Origin: Jonesiaceae bacterium BS-20
GTDB lineage: Bacteria; Actinomycetota; Actinomycetes; Actinomycetales; Cellulomonadaceae
Direction: 5' to 3'
Assembly (NCBI GenBank): GCA_039995105.1
Contig: CP146203.1
Location: 1,550,001 to 1,614,000 of the forward strand
Length of the DNA stretch: 64,000 nt
Shown: one piece after another, positions 36,482 to 44,791 of the stretch
Layout of the letters: each line of letters starts with the position of its first letter
How positions within the stretch are numbered: position 1 is the stretch's first letter
Translations under genes and position numbers: made by a program
Notes under the pieces: generated by a model
Database searches by the model: none
The model's input: the letters and a program-made list of their open reading frames with translations, nothing else
What the model was told of the DNA's origin: nothing

Positions 36482-36880
36482 AGCAAGGAGGTACTGACCT
36501 TTGTCAGAGTCTTACATACGCTAGCACTCTGTCGGATGATAAAGCAGAGTAGTACAACGCTTAAGTACATTTTGAACACCTGCAGCACCGGACAAGCCGA
36601 GGGGACGGTCCTGTAAGAATGTATCAGTGTAGCCGGACCAGATCTGCCGCTAGGATCGCATTTGAACCTTCAAGGGCTACTGGTCTCCGTCTCGTGACAG
36701 CTCTACTCAAGCACGGTTTGAACCGCGCTTCCTATTGTGAACTTCTAAGACAAACAGCAAGGACGGCACGTAGGACCACTGTGGTCCTACGTGCCGTCCT
36801 TGGCCTGAAGCTACCTAAGACGTGTCATAGATGGATCTAGATAGAGAACCCGGTTGTGAAATCAACCGAAGTAAGTTTTC
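36482..36880. other. Junction between backbone and the C39 cassette
   Basis: No gene. Similarity to the 39.7 kb copy ends just past the element (near 36485). The rest is AT-richer cargo sequence containing the long palindrome at 36759-36801. Confidence 0.4.
36759..36801. terminator. 21-base perfect inverted repeat, probable terminator of the C39-lipoprotein operon
   Basis: Arms AAGGACGGCACGTAGGACCAC and its exact complement flank a single T. The end CCTT after the stem and its place 80 bases past the lipoprotein stop suit termination. The unusual length could also mark a protein-binding dyad. Confidence 0.6.
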
Positions 36881-38257
36881 TTAATATTTCCATTCCACTT
36901 TCCGATAGTCAGCATGACCTCCGGTCCAATACGTCAGCCCCGTGCCATTGTCTAGTAGCTCAGTTGATGAACTCACCTGAATGCTCTTTGTATCGCTTCC
37001 CGAGAGGTTGGAAGTATAGATCGTCTGCTTCGTTTGATCCTGATCGTTGTAATACACAATCCATGAGATCCGCGAGTCAGTTAAGACTATTTCCGGAATT
37101 AATACGGAAGCGTCATCGCCGAGTAAGTGGTCACCTGCGAACTGCACTACCTGATGAGTATTACGGTCTACCAGGTAGATATCTGATGCACTGCTAAAAG
37201 CAATTTTGGAACCGGATACTTGGAGATTGGTAATTCCTTGATCCAAGAAATAATCACCGTTGGCATCAGGATTTAATTGAACCAACCGTTCCACACCCGA
37301 GACAGTCCTAGAGTCTATAGCCTTCGAAAAATGTCTTTCGATCGATTGATTATCAGAGCCGAGGGTCCTGTCAGTTACGTCTAGAACAGCCGTAGCTATG
37401 TATGTCAGTCCCTCACCCAGTACGCTGAAATCTTGCGCGCCGATCACTTCACTTTGCAGATCTCCCCCAAGTTGCCCTACAGAATAGACTGTAGGAACGA
37501 AATCAAGCATGGTCAGTGACTCGGGGTCAACTGATTTGTCTTCAATACTCTGCTGCAATGCAGGCGAGGGTGAATACGAGTTCCAGTAAGTACGATCCCC
37601 AGCACTAGTAAGCCCAAGCCTAGCAGGGGCAGGCATGAACAGCCCGGGGATCACGTCCTCTGATCGGGCAAGCAGCCTAGATTCCCGATCACTAAGATCT
37701 GCAGCAAACACCCTCCAGTTGTCAAAGCTCAGCGCAGTGCTGTCAGTTTCGATCCAAAAAGCTGTGTTTTCGTTCTGAGCCATATCAGTCGTTTGCCGTG
37801 GAGCATCCTCTGGGACAAAATCCTCTGTGCTTGAAAAAGGTTGGAAAGACCCGTTCTCTACAACCCCTGCGCTATATGGAGCGGGTAACGTCTCCCCTCC
37901 CTCGTATTCACAAAGTTCGGCTGGCAGCCTCACGGCAAGTGCATGGGACCCACCGGGGTGATCAAATGGGAGCACCGTTGATTCGCAGTTATCTATGGCT
38001 TCTTGCGTTCCAAAGACCCCTGTCTCTTGAATCGTTGTCTCTGCAGTAACATCAGAAAACTCAGCCATCGCAATGATGGTTATGACTTCGTTCACCTCTG
38101 CTTCCTCAAAAAACTGGAGATGAGACGTTCCCCCCTGAGTAGGGCTAGCCCCACCCTGCTCCACGGTCTCTTGAGGCTCCGGCACTTCATTGAACGCGCA
38201 TCCAGAGACTAAGAGACTTGTGAGCAGGACGGGGGCTAGCAGTTGGCGTATTTTCAC
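36881..38257 (-). CDS. Lipoprotein with beta-propeller-like repeats, paired with a C39-like peptidase
   Basis: 458 residues. Signal with lipobox LLVSGC, then Gln/Gly/Ser-rich linker. The body has repeated beta-strand units such as NLQVSGSKIAFSSASDIYLV, TEIVLTDSRISWIVYYND-type and TIYTSNLSGSDTKSIQVSSS, suggestive of a propeller. It would sit on the outer face of the membrane. ATG overlaps the peptidase stop by 4 bases, so dosage is coupled. It could be an inhibitor or immunity protein for the peptidase, or its docking partner; neither is shown. Confidence 0.6.
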   Translation of the reverse strand: MKIRQLLAPVLLTSLLVSGCAFNEVPEPQETVEQGGASPTQGGTSHLQFFEEAEVNEVITIIAMAEFSDVTAETTIQETGVFGTQEAIDNCESTVLPFDHPGGSHALAVRLPAELCEYEGGETLPAPYSAGVVENGSFQPFSSTEDFVPEDAPRQTTDMAQNENTAFWIETDSTALSFDNWRVFAADLSDRESRLLARSEDVIPGLFMPAPARLGLTSAGDRTYWNSYSPSPALQQSIEDKSVDPESLTMLDFVPTVYSVGQLGGDLQSEVIGAQDFSVLGEGLTYIATAVLDVTDRTLGSDNQSIERHFSKAIDSRTVSGVERLVQLNPDANGDYFLDQGITNLQVSGSKIAFSSASDIYLVDRNTHQVVQFAGDHLLGDDASVLIPEIVLTDSRISWIVYYNDQDQTKQTIYTSNLSGSDTKSIQVSSSTELLDNGTGLTYWTGGHADYRKVEWKY

Positions 38258-39129
38258 GCAACAATACCGTTTCTAACAAAAGGTGCCCATGATGGGCCTG
38301 TCATGAAAAACTTCTGGGCTGAGTTGGTGTAGTTGGTAATGCCTGCAGCTGGGTCAGCCATACGGAAGCCCGTAGGGGTGTAGCCGTACCCAACGAGCCA
38401 GTGGCCAATCGTTTTAGCTTTGGGGTGATTATTGTAGTGAGCTTGTCCACCCATCTCTACTGTTCCCATAAGCATGGCCCGGTTCTTCTGCCCAATATTG
38501 CGTACGAATGCACCCGCGGTGGCTACGAGTTTCTGCCCATCAGTTGACGGTGCGTTTGTCGCAGCCCAATCGGTAGTTCCGGTCCATTTGTTAAGTGTGG
38601 CGTGCATTTTCTTCGAAGCCCAGGGTGTCCCAGCGTTTGAAGTCGTACCAAGGTAGTTTGATCCTGCGAGATTCGCTTGGGTTAGTGTCGTGTTCTTTCC
38701 GTCTTTGCTCTTCTTAACGCCTAGGTGGTTAAGCACCATATAGGCGCTGGCTGGCCCGCAATAATATCCGTTTATTTGCTTTGCCCAAGTGAGAGACAGT
38801 GACTTTCCAACAGGGGGAAGCCCAAAGACAGCAGGCGCAACTTGTGGTTGACCGGTTAGGCCTCCTGGGTACGTTTGCAGATCAATTGCTTCGCTGACTC
38901 CAAGGAGGTTGCTACGACTCCCGATTTCTAGCAACTCTGCCAAGAGCGCGTCACCACTGTCATCATTTTCCACTGAAGGCCCGGCATTTGGGATGCTGGG
39001 CAGATCTAGCGACGCGGGGTTCAATACTTCCGCAGGCACCTCTATAGAGCTTGCCATTGCTGCGCTTAGCTGAAGGGTCAAGACTGACGTTAAAGCTACA
39101 CCTAAGAGGACTGACATTTTCCGCTTCAT
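38254..39129 (-). CDS. Secreted C39-like cysteine peptidase
   Basis: 291 residues from ATG 39129, 6 bases after GGAG; a TTG 12 bases upstream is less likely. A signal peptide (VLLGVALTSVLTLQLSAAMA) precedes a linker. The peptidase core has Cys in KQINGYYCGPASAYMVL, His in IGHWLVGYGY and Asp in FRMADPAAG, the C39_2 triad. No ABC transporter domain is attached, so it acts outside the cell, on peptides or peptidoglycan cross-links. The next gene is an overlapping lipoprotein gene. Confidence 0.75.
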   Translation of the reverse strand: MKRKMSVLLGVALTSVLTLQLSAAMASSIEVPAEVLNPASLDLPSIPNAGPSVENDDSGDALLAELLEIGSRSNLLGVSEAIDLQTYPGGLTGQPQVAPAVFGLPPVGKSLSLTWAKQINGYYCGPASAYMVLNHLGVKKSKDGKNTTLTQANLAGSNYLGTTSNAGTPWASKKMHATLNKWTGTTDWAATNAPSTDGQKLVATAGAFVRNIGQKNRAMLMGTVEMGGQAHYNNHPKAKTIGHWLVGYGYTPTGFRMADPAAGITNYTNSAQKFFMTGPSWAPFVRNGIVA

Positions 39130-39674
39130 GAGAATCTCCAAATCTAAGGCACATCAACTTTGATGTGATCGAGTGTTTCTAGGAAGATCGTGAATGCAAT
39201 TACTTGAAAACTCAGGACTTTCTCTTGGGCCGACGGGTAACGTCGTAAGCTCCCTAAGAACAGAGTAAGTTCCATAACCTTGCAGGTGGAAGGGTTAACC
39301 TCCTGCAATATAGGATTTGTGTATCCGTGCCACATATAATGTAACTCGCACCCGGGACCCGCACAAGGGTCATAACGGAAATTCTTCCACTATTTACCAA
39401 CTATCGTTCATTGTTACGTAACAAAAGTTGCGCCCACAGAATTTGAGGCTCAAAAAGCACGACAGATTCAGCCGGCGGCACGCGTTGGATTGCTTCTTTT
39501 CCACATGGGTGAACACCAAGGTCATTTCAACTTAATTGACGATAGGGAAAGAACGATCGCCTAGAAAAACTCCAAAAGGCGTCGATCCATAAACCTGACT
39601 AGTCACCAGCAATACTCTGGCTTAGCAACGTAATATTCAACAAATCCCAGAACTATAGGGCGTCAAACTTTTTG
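39130..39674. other. Promoter and non-coding region of the C39 cassette
   Basis: About 545 bases without a convincing gene, AT-richer than the backbone. It should hold the promoter for the peptidase-lipoprotein operon. I cannot single out one site with confidence. The tail up to 39674 shows no similarity to the backbone. Confidence 0.35.
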
Positions 39675-39731
39675 CTACAGACCGAAGCCAGCATGCGCTT
39701 GTTCTAGGGTGCGTTCTAGGTCTGTGCTCAT
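39675..39731 (-). pseudogene. Duplicated first 14 codons of the 881-residue gene
   Basis: ATG 39731 opens [14 protein letters not shown], identical to the start of the 33818-36463 protein, then diverges (GFGL) to a TAG at 39677-39675. The upstream element and flanks are also duplicated. It marks the other end of the C39 cassette insertion. Confidence 0.8.
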
Positions 39732-39740
39732 AAGGCACTT

Positions 39741-39749
39741 ATGTGCGGC
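39741..39749 (-). promoter_or_regulatory. CCGCACAT element of the duplicated fragment (spacer 9 to ATG 39731)
   Basis: GCCGCACAT, now in front of an 18-codon remnant and facing the C39 cassette, so it may send transcripts into the cassette's upstream region. Confidence 0.6.
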
Positions 39750-39780
39750 AGCAAAGTGAGTAACGCCTTGCTGCCGCACT
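39743..39780 (-). terminator. Hairpin after the 39784-40755 gene
   Basis: Arms GTGCGGCAGCAA (39743-39754) and TTGCTGCCGCAC (39769-39780). It lies directly past the stop; the distal arm is formed by the promoter-like element itself. Confidence 0.55.
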
Positions 39781-39783
39781 AGG

Positions 39784-40755
39784 TCAAACGTTCAGTGGCT
39801 TAGTTCGAGCGCGGTCCCACACTGTTGAGGTTGCTGCGGCGATCGCTGCCATATCTTCGGAACTGACAATGCGTGCCAGATCGCCAACGCAGCGGTTCAA
39901 GAGGGTATCCCACTTCGGCAGCGCATGAACGAGTGCTTGCTCTAACGGCTGGCGTTCACCGATCAACCCCCAGCCGGTCAGGCCCTCAGGCCGTTCACGC
40001 TCCGGGACTGATCGCAGGTAAGCCGCGCGCCTGCGGTCAAGCAGTAGGTACGCAAGGCGGTGAGCCCGCTCTTCATTTGTAGGCAGTGCAGCTCGGGTTA
40101 AAGAGCCTGGTGCGATGGTTGCTGTTTCGTAGGCTGGCGCTGGGCTCATGCGTAATGCGAACGTGAGCGTAGCGTCTCCCAGTGATCCACTGCCCCACAC
40201 GCGCATCCAGGCCTTTTTTCTTTGCGCCCATTCTTCATCGGTCACGGTCTCGAGCGGGTCCGTGTTATCCCAGTACCCATACTCGCTGACCTGAGGGTGG
40301 TCTCGGAATGCTTGCATGAGTTCAGGTGTTTCCGTATAAACCATCATGAGGTAGCGGCCAGTGGCGTCATCGCGGCCGATAGAGAGTTCAAAACGTGCCG
40401 GGTCATATCCTGCATGCCCGGTGCGACCAGTGTGCTCGTACTCCCGCTGCTCATCTAGCATGCGAGACCAAGTAACCTGCATGAGCGCGTCAATCGCCAA
40501 CGTCCGTTGATGTACTAGGGTGCCGGCGCTCAGGGGTTTCGGTAAAGAGACGGATCCATCTGCAGTTGCCCGTTCAGTTTCAGGGTTTGGAATGCCAAGA
40601 ATCCTGCAATCCACATCAAGTGCGAACTTTCTGGCAATGCGTTGAGCGTCCTTCTGGTCACGGATGGGGTTCAATAGTTCGCGCAGTTCCTGAATGAACG
40701 AAAACGGGTCCGCTCCTTCAGCTAGACGGTAGCCTTCATAAATTTTTATGCTCAT
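39784..40755 (-). CDS. Backbone protein of unknown function, 323 residues
   Basis: Start ATG 40755 (MSIKIYEGYRLAEGADPF), 9 bases after the element; a longer frame reads through it. Soluble, with helical N-terminal and C-terminal parts and a central beta region (ARFELSIGRDDATGRYLMMV). ERAHRLAYLLLDRRRAAYLR is a basic helix. No recognised family. It is transcribed divergently from the ATP-grasp gene through a shared 50-base palindrome. Confidence 0.55.
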   Translation of the reverse strand: MSIKIYEGYRLAEGADPFSFIQELRELLNPIRDQKDAQRIARKFALDVDCRILGIPNPETERATADGSVSLPKPLSAGTLVHQRTLAIDALMQVTWSRMLDEQREYEHTGRTGHAGYDPARFELSIGRDDATGRYLMMVYTETPELMQAFRDHPQVSEYGYWDNTDPLETVTDEEWAQRKKAWMRVWGSGSLGDATLTFALRMSPAPAYETATIAPGSLTRAALPTNEERAHRLAYLLLDRRRAAYLRSVPERERPEGLTGWGLIGERQPLEQALVHALPKWDTLLNRCVGDLARIVSSEDMAAIAAATSTVWDRARTKPLNV

Positions 40756-40802
40756 GTTCCCCTTATGTGCGGCAGTTTCGTGCCGCACATAAGGGGAACA
40801 TG
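40753..40802. promoter_or_regulatory. 50-base palindrome holding two opposed CCGCACAT elements
   Basis: 22-base perfect arms (40753-40774 and 40781-40802) flank GTTTCG. Each arm contains GCCGCACAT, a 9-base spacer (AAGGGGAAC) and ATG, so both divergent genes start inside the palindrome. Minus-strand element 40765-40773 serves ATG 40755; plus-strand element 40782-40790 serves ATG 40800. Confidence 0.75.
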
Positions 40803-41888
40803 ATGACTTACTCCCCTCAGGCCCATGACGTGCTGTACGTTGGCGGGCTGCGGTATCCGCCAGCAGATTTCGAAGCCCCTCAGTACGCCAGTATTCTGCA
40901 AGCTTTTCAAACCGTCGGGTGGACGCAACCTACCCATAACCCTGACAACAAGGTTGGCGACCGTGAAGACTGGGTGGAAGATGGCGCCCGAATACTGGGG
41001 GGCCTTGCTGCCTACGATCACGAACGTTTATGGGTGGCCCTCGGGCCCACCAAGGCGCGGCACATTGCCACTGGCACTGTCATGGACGTTAGAGACGTAG
41101 ACAAAGTAACCGCAAACATTGGTGTCGTCCATGGTGTACACCGGCCGTTCGCAGATGAACCGGACATGCAAGCGGACCGCTACTATCGCACGCAGACCTT
41201 TAAGAACCATGCGGGTCGGAAAATTGAACTTGGGCACCTCAATGGAGCCGGCGGCCGAGACATTCGAACGATTGCAGCTGACTTCTTCAACGCAGGTCAC
41301 TCGTCTGTGTTCTTGAAGATGACCGAAGCAAAGATGGGCCTTGCAAAATGGGAACGTGGCCAGGACGTGTGGGAGCTGATGGGTGACTCATGGGTGCTCA
41401 TTCACCAAGAGGGGAAGCCTGACGCATTCTTGATCCAAGAGTTTGTTGCTCTTACCTTTGAGTACCGATTCTTCGTGGTTGACCACATGCTCGTCTCCGG
41501 TGCTGGTCGGGTTATTGAGCACACCCCTTTGGATAATCAAGGCACCCGGTTCTGCACCGGGGTGCGTGAGCTTGCCTCTGACGTTTGGGATAGTGTTCCC
41601 GGCCCAGTGGAGTTTCGACTTGATCTTGTTGACCAGTACGTTGCGCTTGCGACCAAGGTTGTCGCTGACTTCCAGGTTGAATGCCCTAGCATGCTGGAGT
41701 ACACCCTTGATGTTGCAATGAGCCCATCCGGTCCCGTCATTGTGGAGCTCAATGGGATTCGAAACTCAGGGCTGTTCGCTAATAATGCAGTTACTATTGC
41801 TGCCGCCCGGGCCAAGGTGCGGGCTGCGCAAGCCCACGTCTTTCGACCGGTCGAGCTGCCTCACGGGCTGTCAGCGGTTAAGGTGTGA
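40800..41888 (+). CDS. R2K-type ATP-grasp ligase-like protein
   Basis: 362 residues from ATG 40800, 9 bases after the element. The C-terminal half has ATP-grasp features: a strand with Lys and Glu (SSVFLKMTEAKMGL), LIQEFVALTFEYRFFVVDHM, and the metal site near SGPVIVELNGIRNSGLFANN. Such single-domain proteins occur in phages and plasmids and are thought to ligate amino acids or peptides to an acceptor; the substrate here is unknown. Strong terminator follows. Confidence 0.7.
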   Translation: MMTYSPQAHDVLYVGGLRYPPADFEAPQYASILQAFQTVGWTQPTHNPDNKVGDREDWVEDGARILGGLAAYDHERLWVALGPTKARHIATGTVMDVRDVDKVTANIGVVHGVHRPFADEPDMQADRYYRTQTFKNHAGRKIELGHLNGAGGRDIRTIAADFFNAGHSSVFLKMTEAKMGLAKWERGQDVWELMGDSWVLIHQEGKPDAFLIQEFVALTFEYRFFVVDHMLVSGAGRVIEHTPLDNQGTRFCTGVRELASDVWDSVPGPVEFRLDLVDQYVALATKVVADFQVECPSMLEYTLDVAMSPSGPVIVELNGIRNSGLFANNAVTIAAARAKVRAAQAHVFRPVELPHGLSAVKV

Positions 41889-41972
41889 CGCTGTAGCGCT
41901 GTCCCCAAGGGGCGGTGCAGCCCGGCAGTTACAGACGCTGTCTGTGGCTCGAGCGGGTTCGCTAAAAACTTG

Positions 41973-42010
41973 AAGGCCGCCCATCCCCTTGCTGGGAGTG
42001 GGCGGCCTTT
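41973..42010. terminator. Bidirectional terminator between convergent genes
   Basis: AAGGCCGCCCATCCCC pairs with GGGAGTGGGCGGCCTT around a short loop, followed by T. It serves genes ending at 41888 (plus) and 42035 (minus). Confidence 0.85.
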
Positions 42011-42034
42011 GGCGACAGCGCCTATGAGAAGTCC

Positions 42035-42466
42035 CTAGAGATTGTCGCGTTGTTCTTGCAGTGCTGCAATCTGTGCGTCTAGTTCCTTGCGGCGGCGTTC
42101 AGCGCTCATGACTGCTGGACGTGCTTCGTCATGCGCGGCCATGAACTGGGTAAATGCAGGATTGTTCGATGGGATTCGGACTGCCAAGTTGATAACAAAA
42201 CCAGTACCTTCACCGTTGGTCGCACCGTACGGACCGCATGGCTGATCCAGTTCGTGCGGTTCTGCCCAACCCTTACGGTTCACTTCATGGCGTACAGACA
42301 TGTGCACTATGGAGGTGCTCAATAACTCTGCCAGTTCCTCTGCCTCGTCTGTATTGAACGGGCTGCCAAACCCATCGAAGTTGTCGAGGTCGTACGCAGA
42401 ATCGAAGCCAATGCCCATGTCGGCGAAGTTGTTGGTACGGTGCAATTTTTCGATAAGCGAGTTCAT
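42035..42466 (-). CDS. Backbone protein of unknown function, 143 residues
   Basis: ATG 42466 follows TGGAGCAGTA. Acidic N-terminal half (DSAYDLDNFDGFGSPFNTDE), beta-rich middle (GTGFVINLAVRIPSNN), and a C-terminal coiled-coil-like helix (RRRKELDAQIAALQEQRD). No family is recognised. Its leader carries a stable hairpin. Confidence 0.55.
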   Translation of the reverse strand: MNSLIEKLHRTNNFADMGIGFDSAYDLDNFDGFGSPFNTDEAEELAELLSTSIVHMSVRHEVNRKGWAEPHELDQPCGPYGATNGEGTGFVINLAVRIPSNNPAFTQFMAAHDEARPAVMSAERRRKELDAQIAALQEQRDNL

Positions 42467-42489
42467 TACTGCTCCACTAAGGCTAGAAG

Positions 42490-42514
42490 GGAGCCAGCAT
42501 GGCGCTGGCTCCCT
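42490..42514 (-). other. Leader hairpin before the 143-residue gene
   Basis: GGGAGCCAGC and GCTGGCTCCC arms with a small loop lie at the very 5' end of the predicted transcript (start 42509). It may protect the mRNA or act as attenuator. Confidence 0.45.
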
Positions 42515-42518
42515 TCCT

Positions 42519-42527
42519 ATGTGCGGC
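42519..42527 (-). promoter_or_regulatory. CCGCACAT element (leader of 43 bases to ATG 42466)
   Basis: GCCGCACAT. The predicted start base 42509 is a G. Confidence 0.55.
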
Positions 42528-42552
42528 AGAAGCCGCTTGGTCCTTGGTGTGA

Positions 42553-43053
42553 CTAGTTTGCTCCGGCGAGCAGTGCGGCCGCGGCTGACTGATCTGAGAC
42601 GGTAGGGTCACTCACATCCGACGAACCGAAGCCGCGCTGGCCGCGGACCGTGTCGTCTAGGGTGTCAACTGGGTTGAACTGCACGCGCACGTACGGAGTC
42701 ACTACGAGCTGTGCAATTTTGTCCCCTGTGTTGACTGTGAATGTGGTGTCAGACTGGTTATGCAAAATGACACCAACTTCTCCGCGGTATCCTGCGTCCA
42801 CAATGCCAGGTGCGTTAGCAACCACCACTTGTGATTTCAAGGCGAGCCCTGATCGTGAGCAAACCATGGCCACATACCCATCCGGCAGTGCAATGGAAAC
42901 ACCTGTTGGGACAAGTACGGTCCTACCAGCCGGTATCGTAACTGGGCTGGCTGCAAAGAGGTCATGGCCGGCATCACCGGGGTGGGCAGCAAATGGCAGT
43001 CGTGCTTCCTGGGCAGTGACGGTGTCCACGTTAATGAGGTGCGGTGTGGTCAA
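42553..43053 (-). CDS. dut: dUTP diphosphatase, trimeric type
   Basis: 166 residues from TTG 43053, after AAAGGAAACACCCC. All five motifs are visible: HPGDAGHDLFAA (I), CSRSGLALK (II), VDAGYRGEVGV (III), GDKIAQLVV (IV) and QRGFGSSDVSDP (V, slightly modified). It hydrolyses dUTP to dUMP, limiting uracil in DNA and feeding dTMP synthesis. It belongs with the RNR, dNMP kinase and RNase genes of this backbone. Confidence 0.9.
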   Translation of the reverse strand: MTTPHLINVDTVTAQEARLPFAAHPGDAGHDLFAASPVTIPAGRTVLVPTGVSIALPDGYVAMVCSRSGLALKSQVVVANAPGIVDAGYRGEVGVILHNQSDTTFTVNTGDKIAQLVVTPYVRVQFNPVDTLDDTVRGQRGFGSSDVSDPTVSDQSAAAALLAGAN

Positions 43054-43189
43054 GGGGTGTTTCCTTTACTAGGTTGGTTTGAGTCTTCGCGAATAATAAT
43101 GGGTCGTTAGTGTCCCACTATTTCTCGCCACCTGTCGGCCGCTGCTTGCGGTTCCAGTCGATGGTGGTGAATCGCTTCTAGAAGCTTGA

Positions 43190-43426
43190 TCAGCGCGTCA
43201 CACAATCTCGTTGGCGCAGTGCAGCCCGTTCGTGGGAAGGGTTTCCTGGCAGCCAAGTGTTGATCGCCTGCAAGTGTTTCCTACGGTCGTGTGCCTTAGC
43301 CAAGCTGTTGACGACTGCGATGTACAGTTCGCGCCGAGTCATTTCAACTGGGCCAAACAAGGAGCGCTTCACCACTTGAATGAGCGCCGAACACTTCTTT
43401 TGCATGCGGAGGGCAGTTGATTTCAT
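43190..43426 (-). CDS. Small basic protein, 78 residues, coupled to the gene before it
   Basis: ATG 43426 overlaps the stop of the 40-codon ORF (ATGA). The product is basic and helical with a few Cys (RMQKKCSALIQVVKRSLFGP, LAKAHDRRKHLQAINTWLPG). It could bind nucleic acid. No family is recognised. Confidence 0.5.
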   Translation of the reverse strand: MKSTALRMQKKCSALIQVVKRSLFGPVEMTRRELYIAVVNSLAKAHDRRKHLQAINTWLPGNPSHERAALRQRDCVTR

Positions 43427-43545
43427 ACGGCGGCCTGGCCAGGCACTCGACTTGAGTCACAACGGTTCGTCTCAGCGACAGACCGTGCATTACCGGTTCT
43501 GGTTGTGGCTTGGGCCGTGTTAACCGGCGTGGCAAGTACAAGCAT
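43423..43545 (-). CDS. 40-codon leader ORF with a strong ribosome binding site
   Basis: ATG 43545 follows AAAAGGAGGCACTGC, one of the best Shine-Dalgarno sites in the window. The product (MLVLATPVNTAQATTRTGNA...) is not recognised. Its stop overlaps the start of the 78-residue gene, so it may be a small protein or a translational leader. Confidence 0.5.
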   Translation of the reverse strand: MLVLATPVNTAQATTRTGNARSVAETNRCDSSRVPGQAAV

Positions 43546-43568
43546 GCAGTGCCTCCTTTTCGTGCGCA

Positions 43569-43608
43569 GCTCAGTGCCGCTCTTACTACCTATGTGCGGC
43601 ACTGAGCT
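43569..43608 (-). promoter_or_regulatory. CCGCACAT element inside an inverted repeat
   Basis: The element GCCGCACAT (43592-43600) sits between perfect 12-base arms GCTCAGTGCCGC (43569-43580) and GCGGCACTGAGC (43597-43608). The predicted start 43582 is a G. The repeat lies 50 bases past the stop of the upstream gene, so it may end that transcript and start the next. Confidence 0.6.
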
Positions 43609-43660
43609 AACGACACGAAGTCAGGAGTGCTGGGCGCCACCTGCTGTTAAGCAGTCGTGC

Positions 43661-44791
43661 TCAGAGCTTTGGTTCAAGGCCCCAGTCACGAACTCCCCTG
43701 TTGTACACGAGTTGCCACAGGTCGCTGCATACCGGGCATAGGATCCGCACGTCATTTTCTCTAAAGCCAGGGATGTTGTCGTGTTCCTCGAGGATGACCC
43801 CATCACCGCAAGGGCATAGGTACTCATACCGTTCCACAGTCCCAGCGCCCGCGCCCCACCCTCGATGGTCTCCATGGTCCCTGTTGACGAGTTCGGTGCG
43901 GATGCGTGGCGCACTTGGGTTAATGCGCATCCATTCTCCAATAGCGCCTACTACAGCTATGTAGGCTTCAGGTGCATGAGGCACGCCTTGAAGGACTGTC
44001 AGCATCTGGTCCGGGGTGCGCGCGATGTCATGGTCGCTGGAATGTACGCCTTCATCGTAGTCTCGAGCTAAATCACCGACAGGGTCATGCCGGCCCGTTT
44101 GAAGGCTGAGCCAGTCGTGGAAAGGTGCTGGTTCAACCGCAATTGCGGGTGGAGTAAACCGGCTTGAGAGGATTTCGCCTGCTGCTGCTCGTGGCAGTGC
44201 CGACTTGAGGAACTCGTAGCCTGCTGGCTGAAAATGATTGGCCACCGGCCTGCGCCTTCCAGGGCTTGCCATCCGGTTCACGTAGTCGTGCTCTCGCTCT
44301 GAAACCCCAACCATGAGGTTAGTGTCACTTGTACCCTCGGCCGAAAGAGGCAACCCAAGCGCTGCAGCGGCCCAAATAAGTTGGCCGTTGGAAACGTAAC
44401 CTAAATGGGGCTCGAGGAACCGTTCGGCCGTGTGCTTGAGGGCATAACTACTAACCCCTTGGTTTGCATCATCTGAAACTGGGGTGAACATGCGCAGCAC
44501 TTCGATGATGAGTGCAAGCTGAATGTAGTCACTTGTGCCATTGAAACTCCACGGCAAAGTTGAACCGTAACCGTTATCGCCCAGTCGTTGTTCACCACCA
44601 TTTGCGCCAATGAGCGGGTGGTCTTGCAGGGTTCGTATGAGTTTTCTAGCACTGATTCTCGGTCCAAGGATTCCTTGGGCCAAAGGTGAACTAACCTGGC
44701 GCTGTGCGGCAAGGTAATGGGAATCCGTAAATGTCAGCCATGCGCGAGCGTCCTGCTGCATGCCGCGGTTCGGGGTCGTCTTTGAAGTCAT
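43661..44791 (-). CDS. Backbone protein with a C-terminal zinc ribbon, 376 residues
   Basis: ATG 44791. The long N-terminal part is soluble and helical, with Arg/Asp-rich segments (GDLARDYDEGVHSSDHDIAR). Near the end two cysteine pairs, CPCGDGV and CPVCSDL, should bind zinc. No enzyme motif is recognised. No CCGCACAT element precedes it: the adjacent upstream sequence is cargo, so the native promoter may have been lost at the junction. Confidence 0.55.
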   Translation of the reverse strand: MTSKTTPNRGMQQDARAWLTFTDSHYLAAQRQVSSPLAQGILGPRISARKLIRTLQDHPLIGANGGEQRLGDNGYGSTLPWSFNGTSDYIQLALIIEVLRMFTPVSDDANQGVSSYALKHTAERFLEPHLGYVSNGQLIWAAAALGLPLSAEGTSDTNLMVGVSEREHDYVNRMASPGRRRPVANHFQPAGYEFLKSALPRAAAGEILSSRFTPPAIAVEPAPFHDWLSLQTGRHDPVGDLARDYDEGVHSSDHDIARTPDQMLTVLQGVPHAPEAYIAVVGAIGEWMRINPSAPRIRTELVNRDHGDHRGWGAGAGTVERYEYLCPCGDGVILEEHDNIPGFRENDVRILCPVCSDLWQLVYNRGVRDWGLEPKL

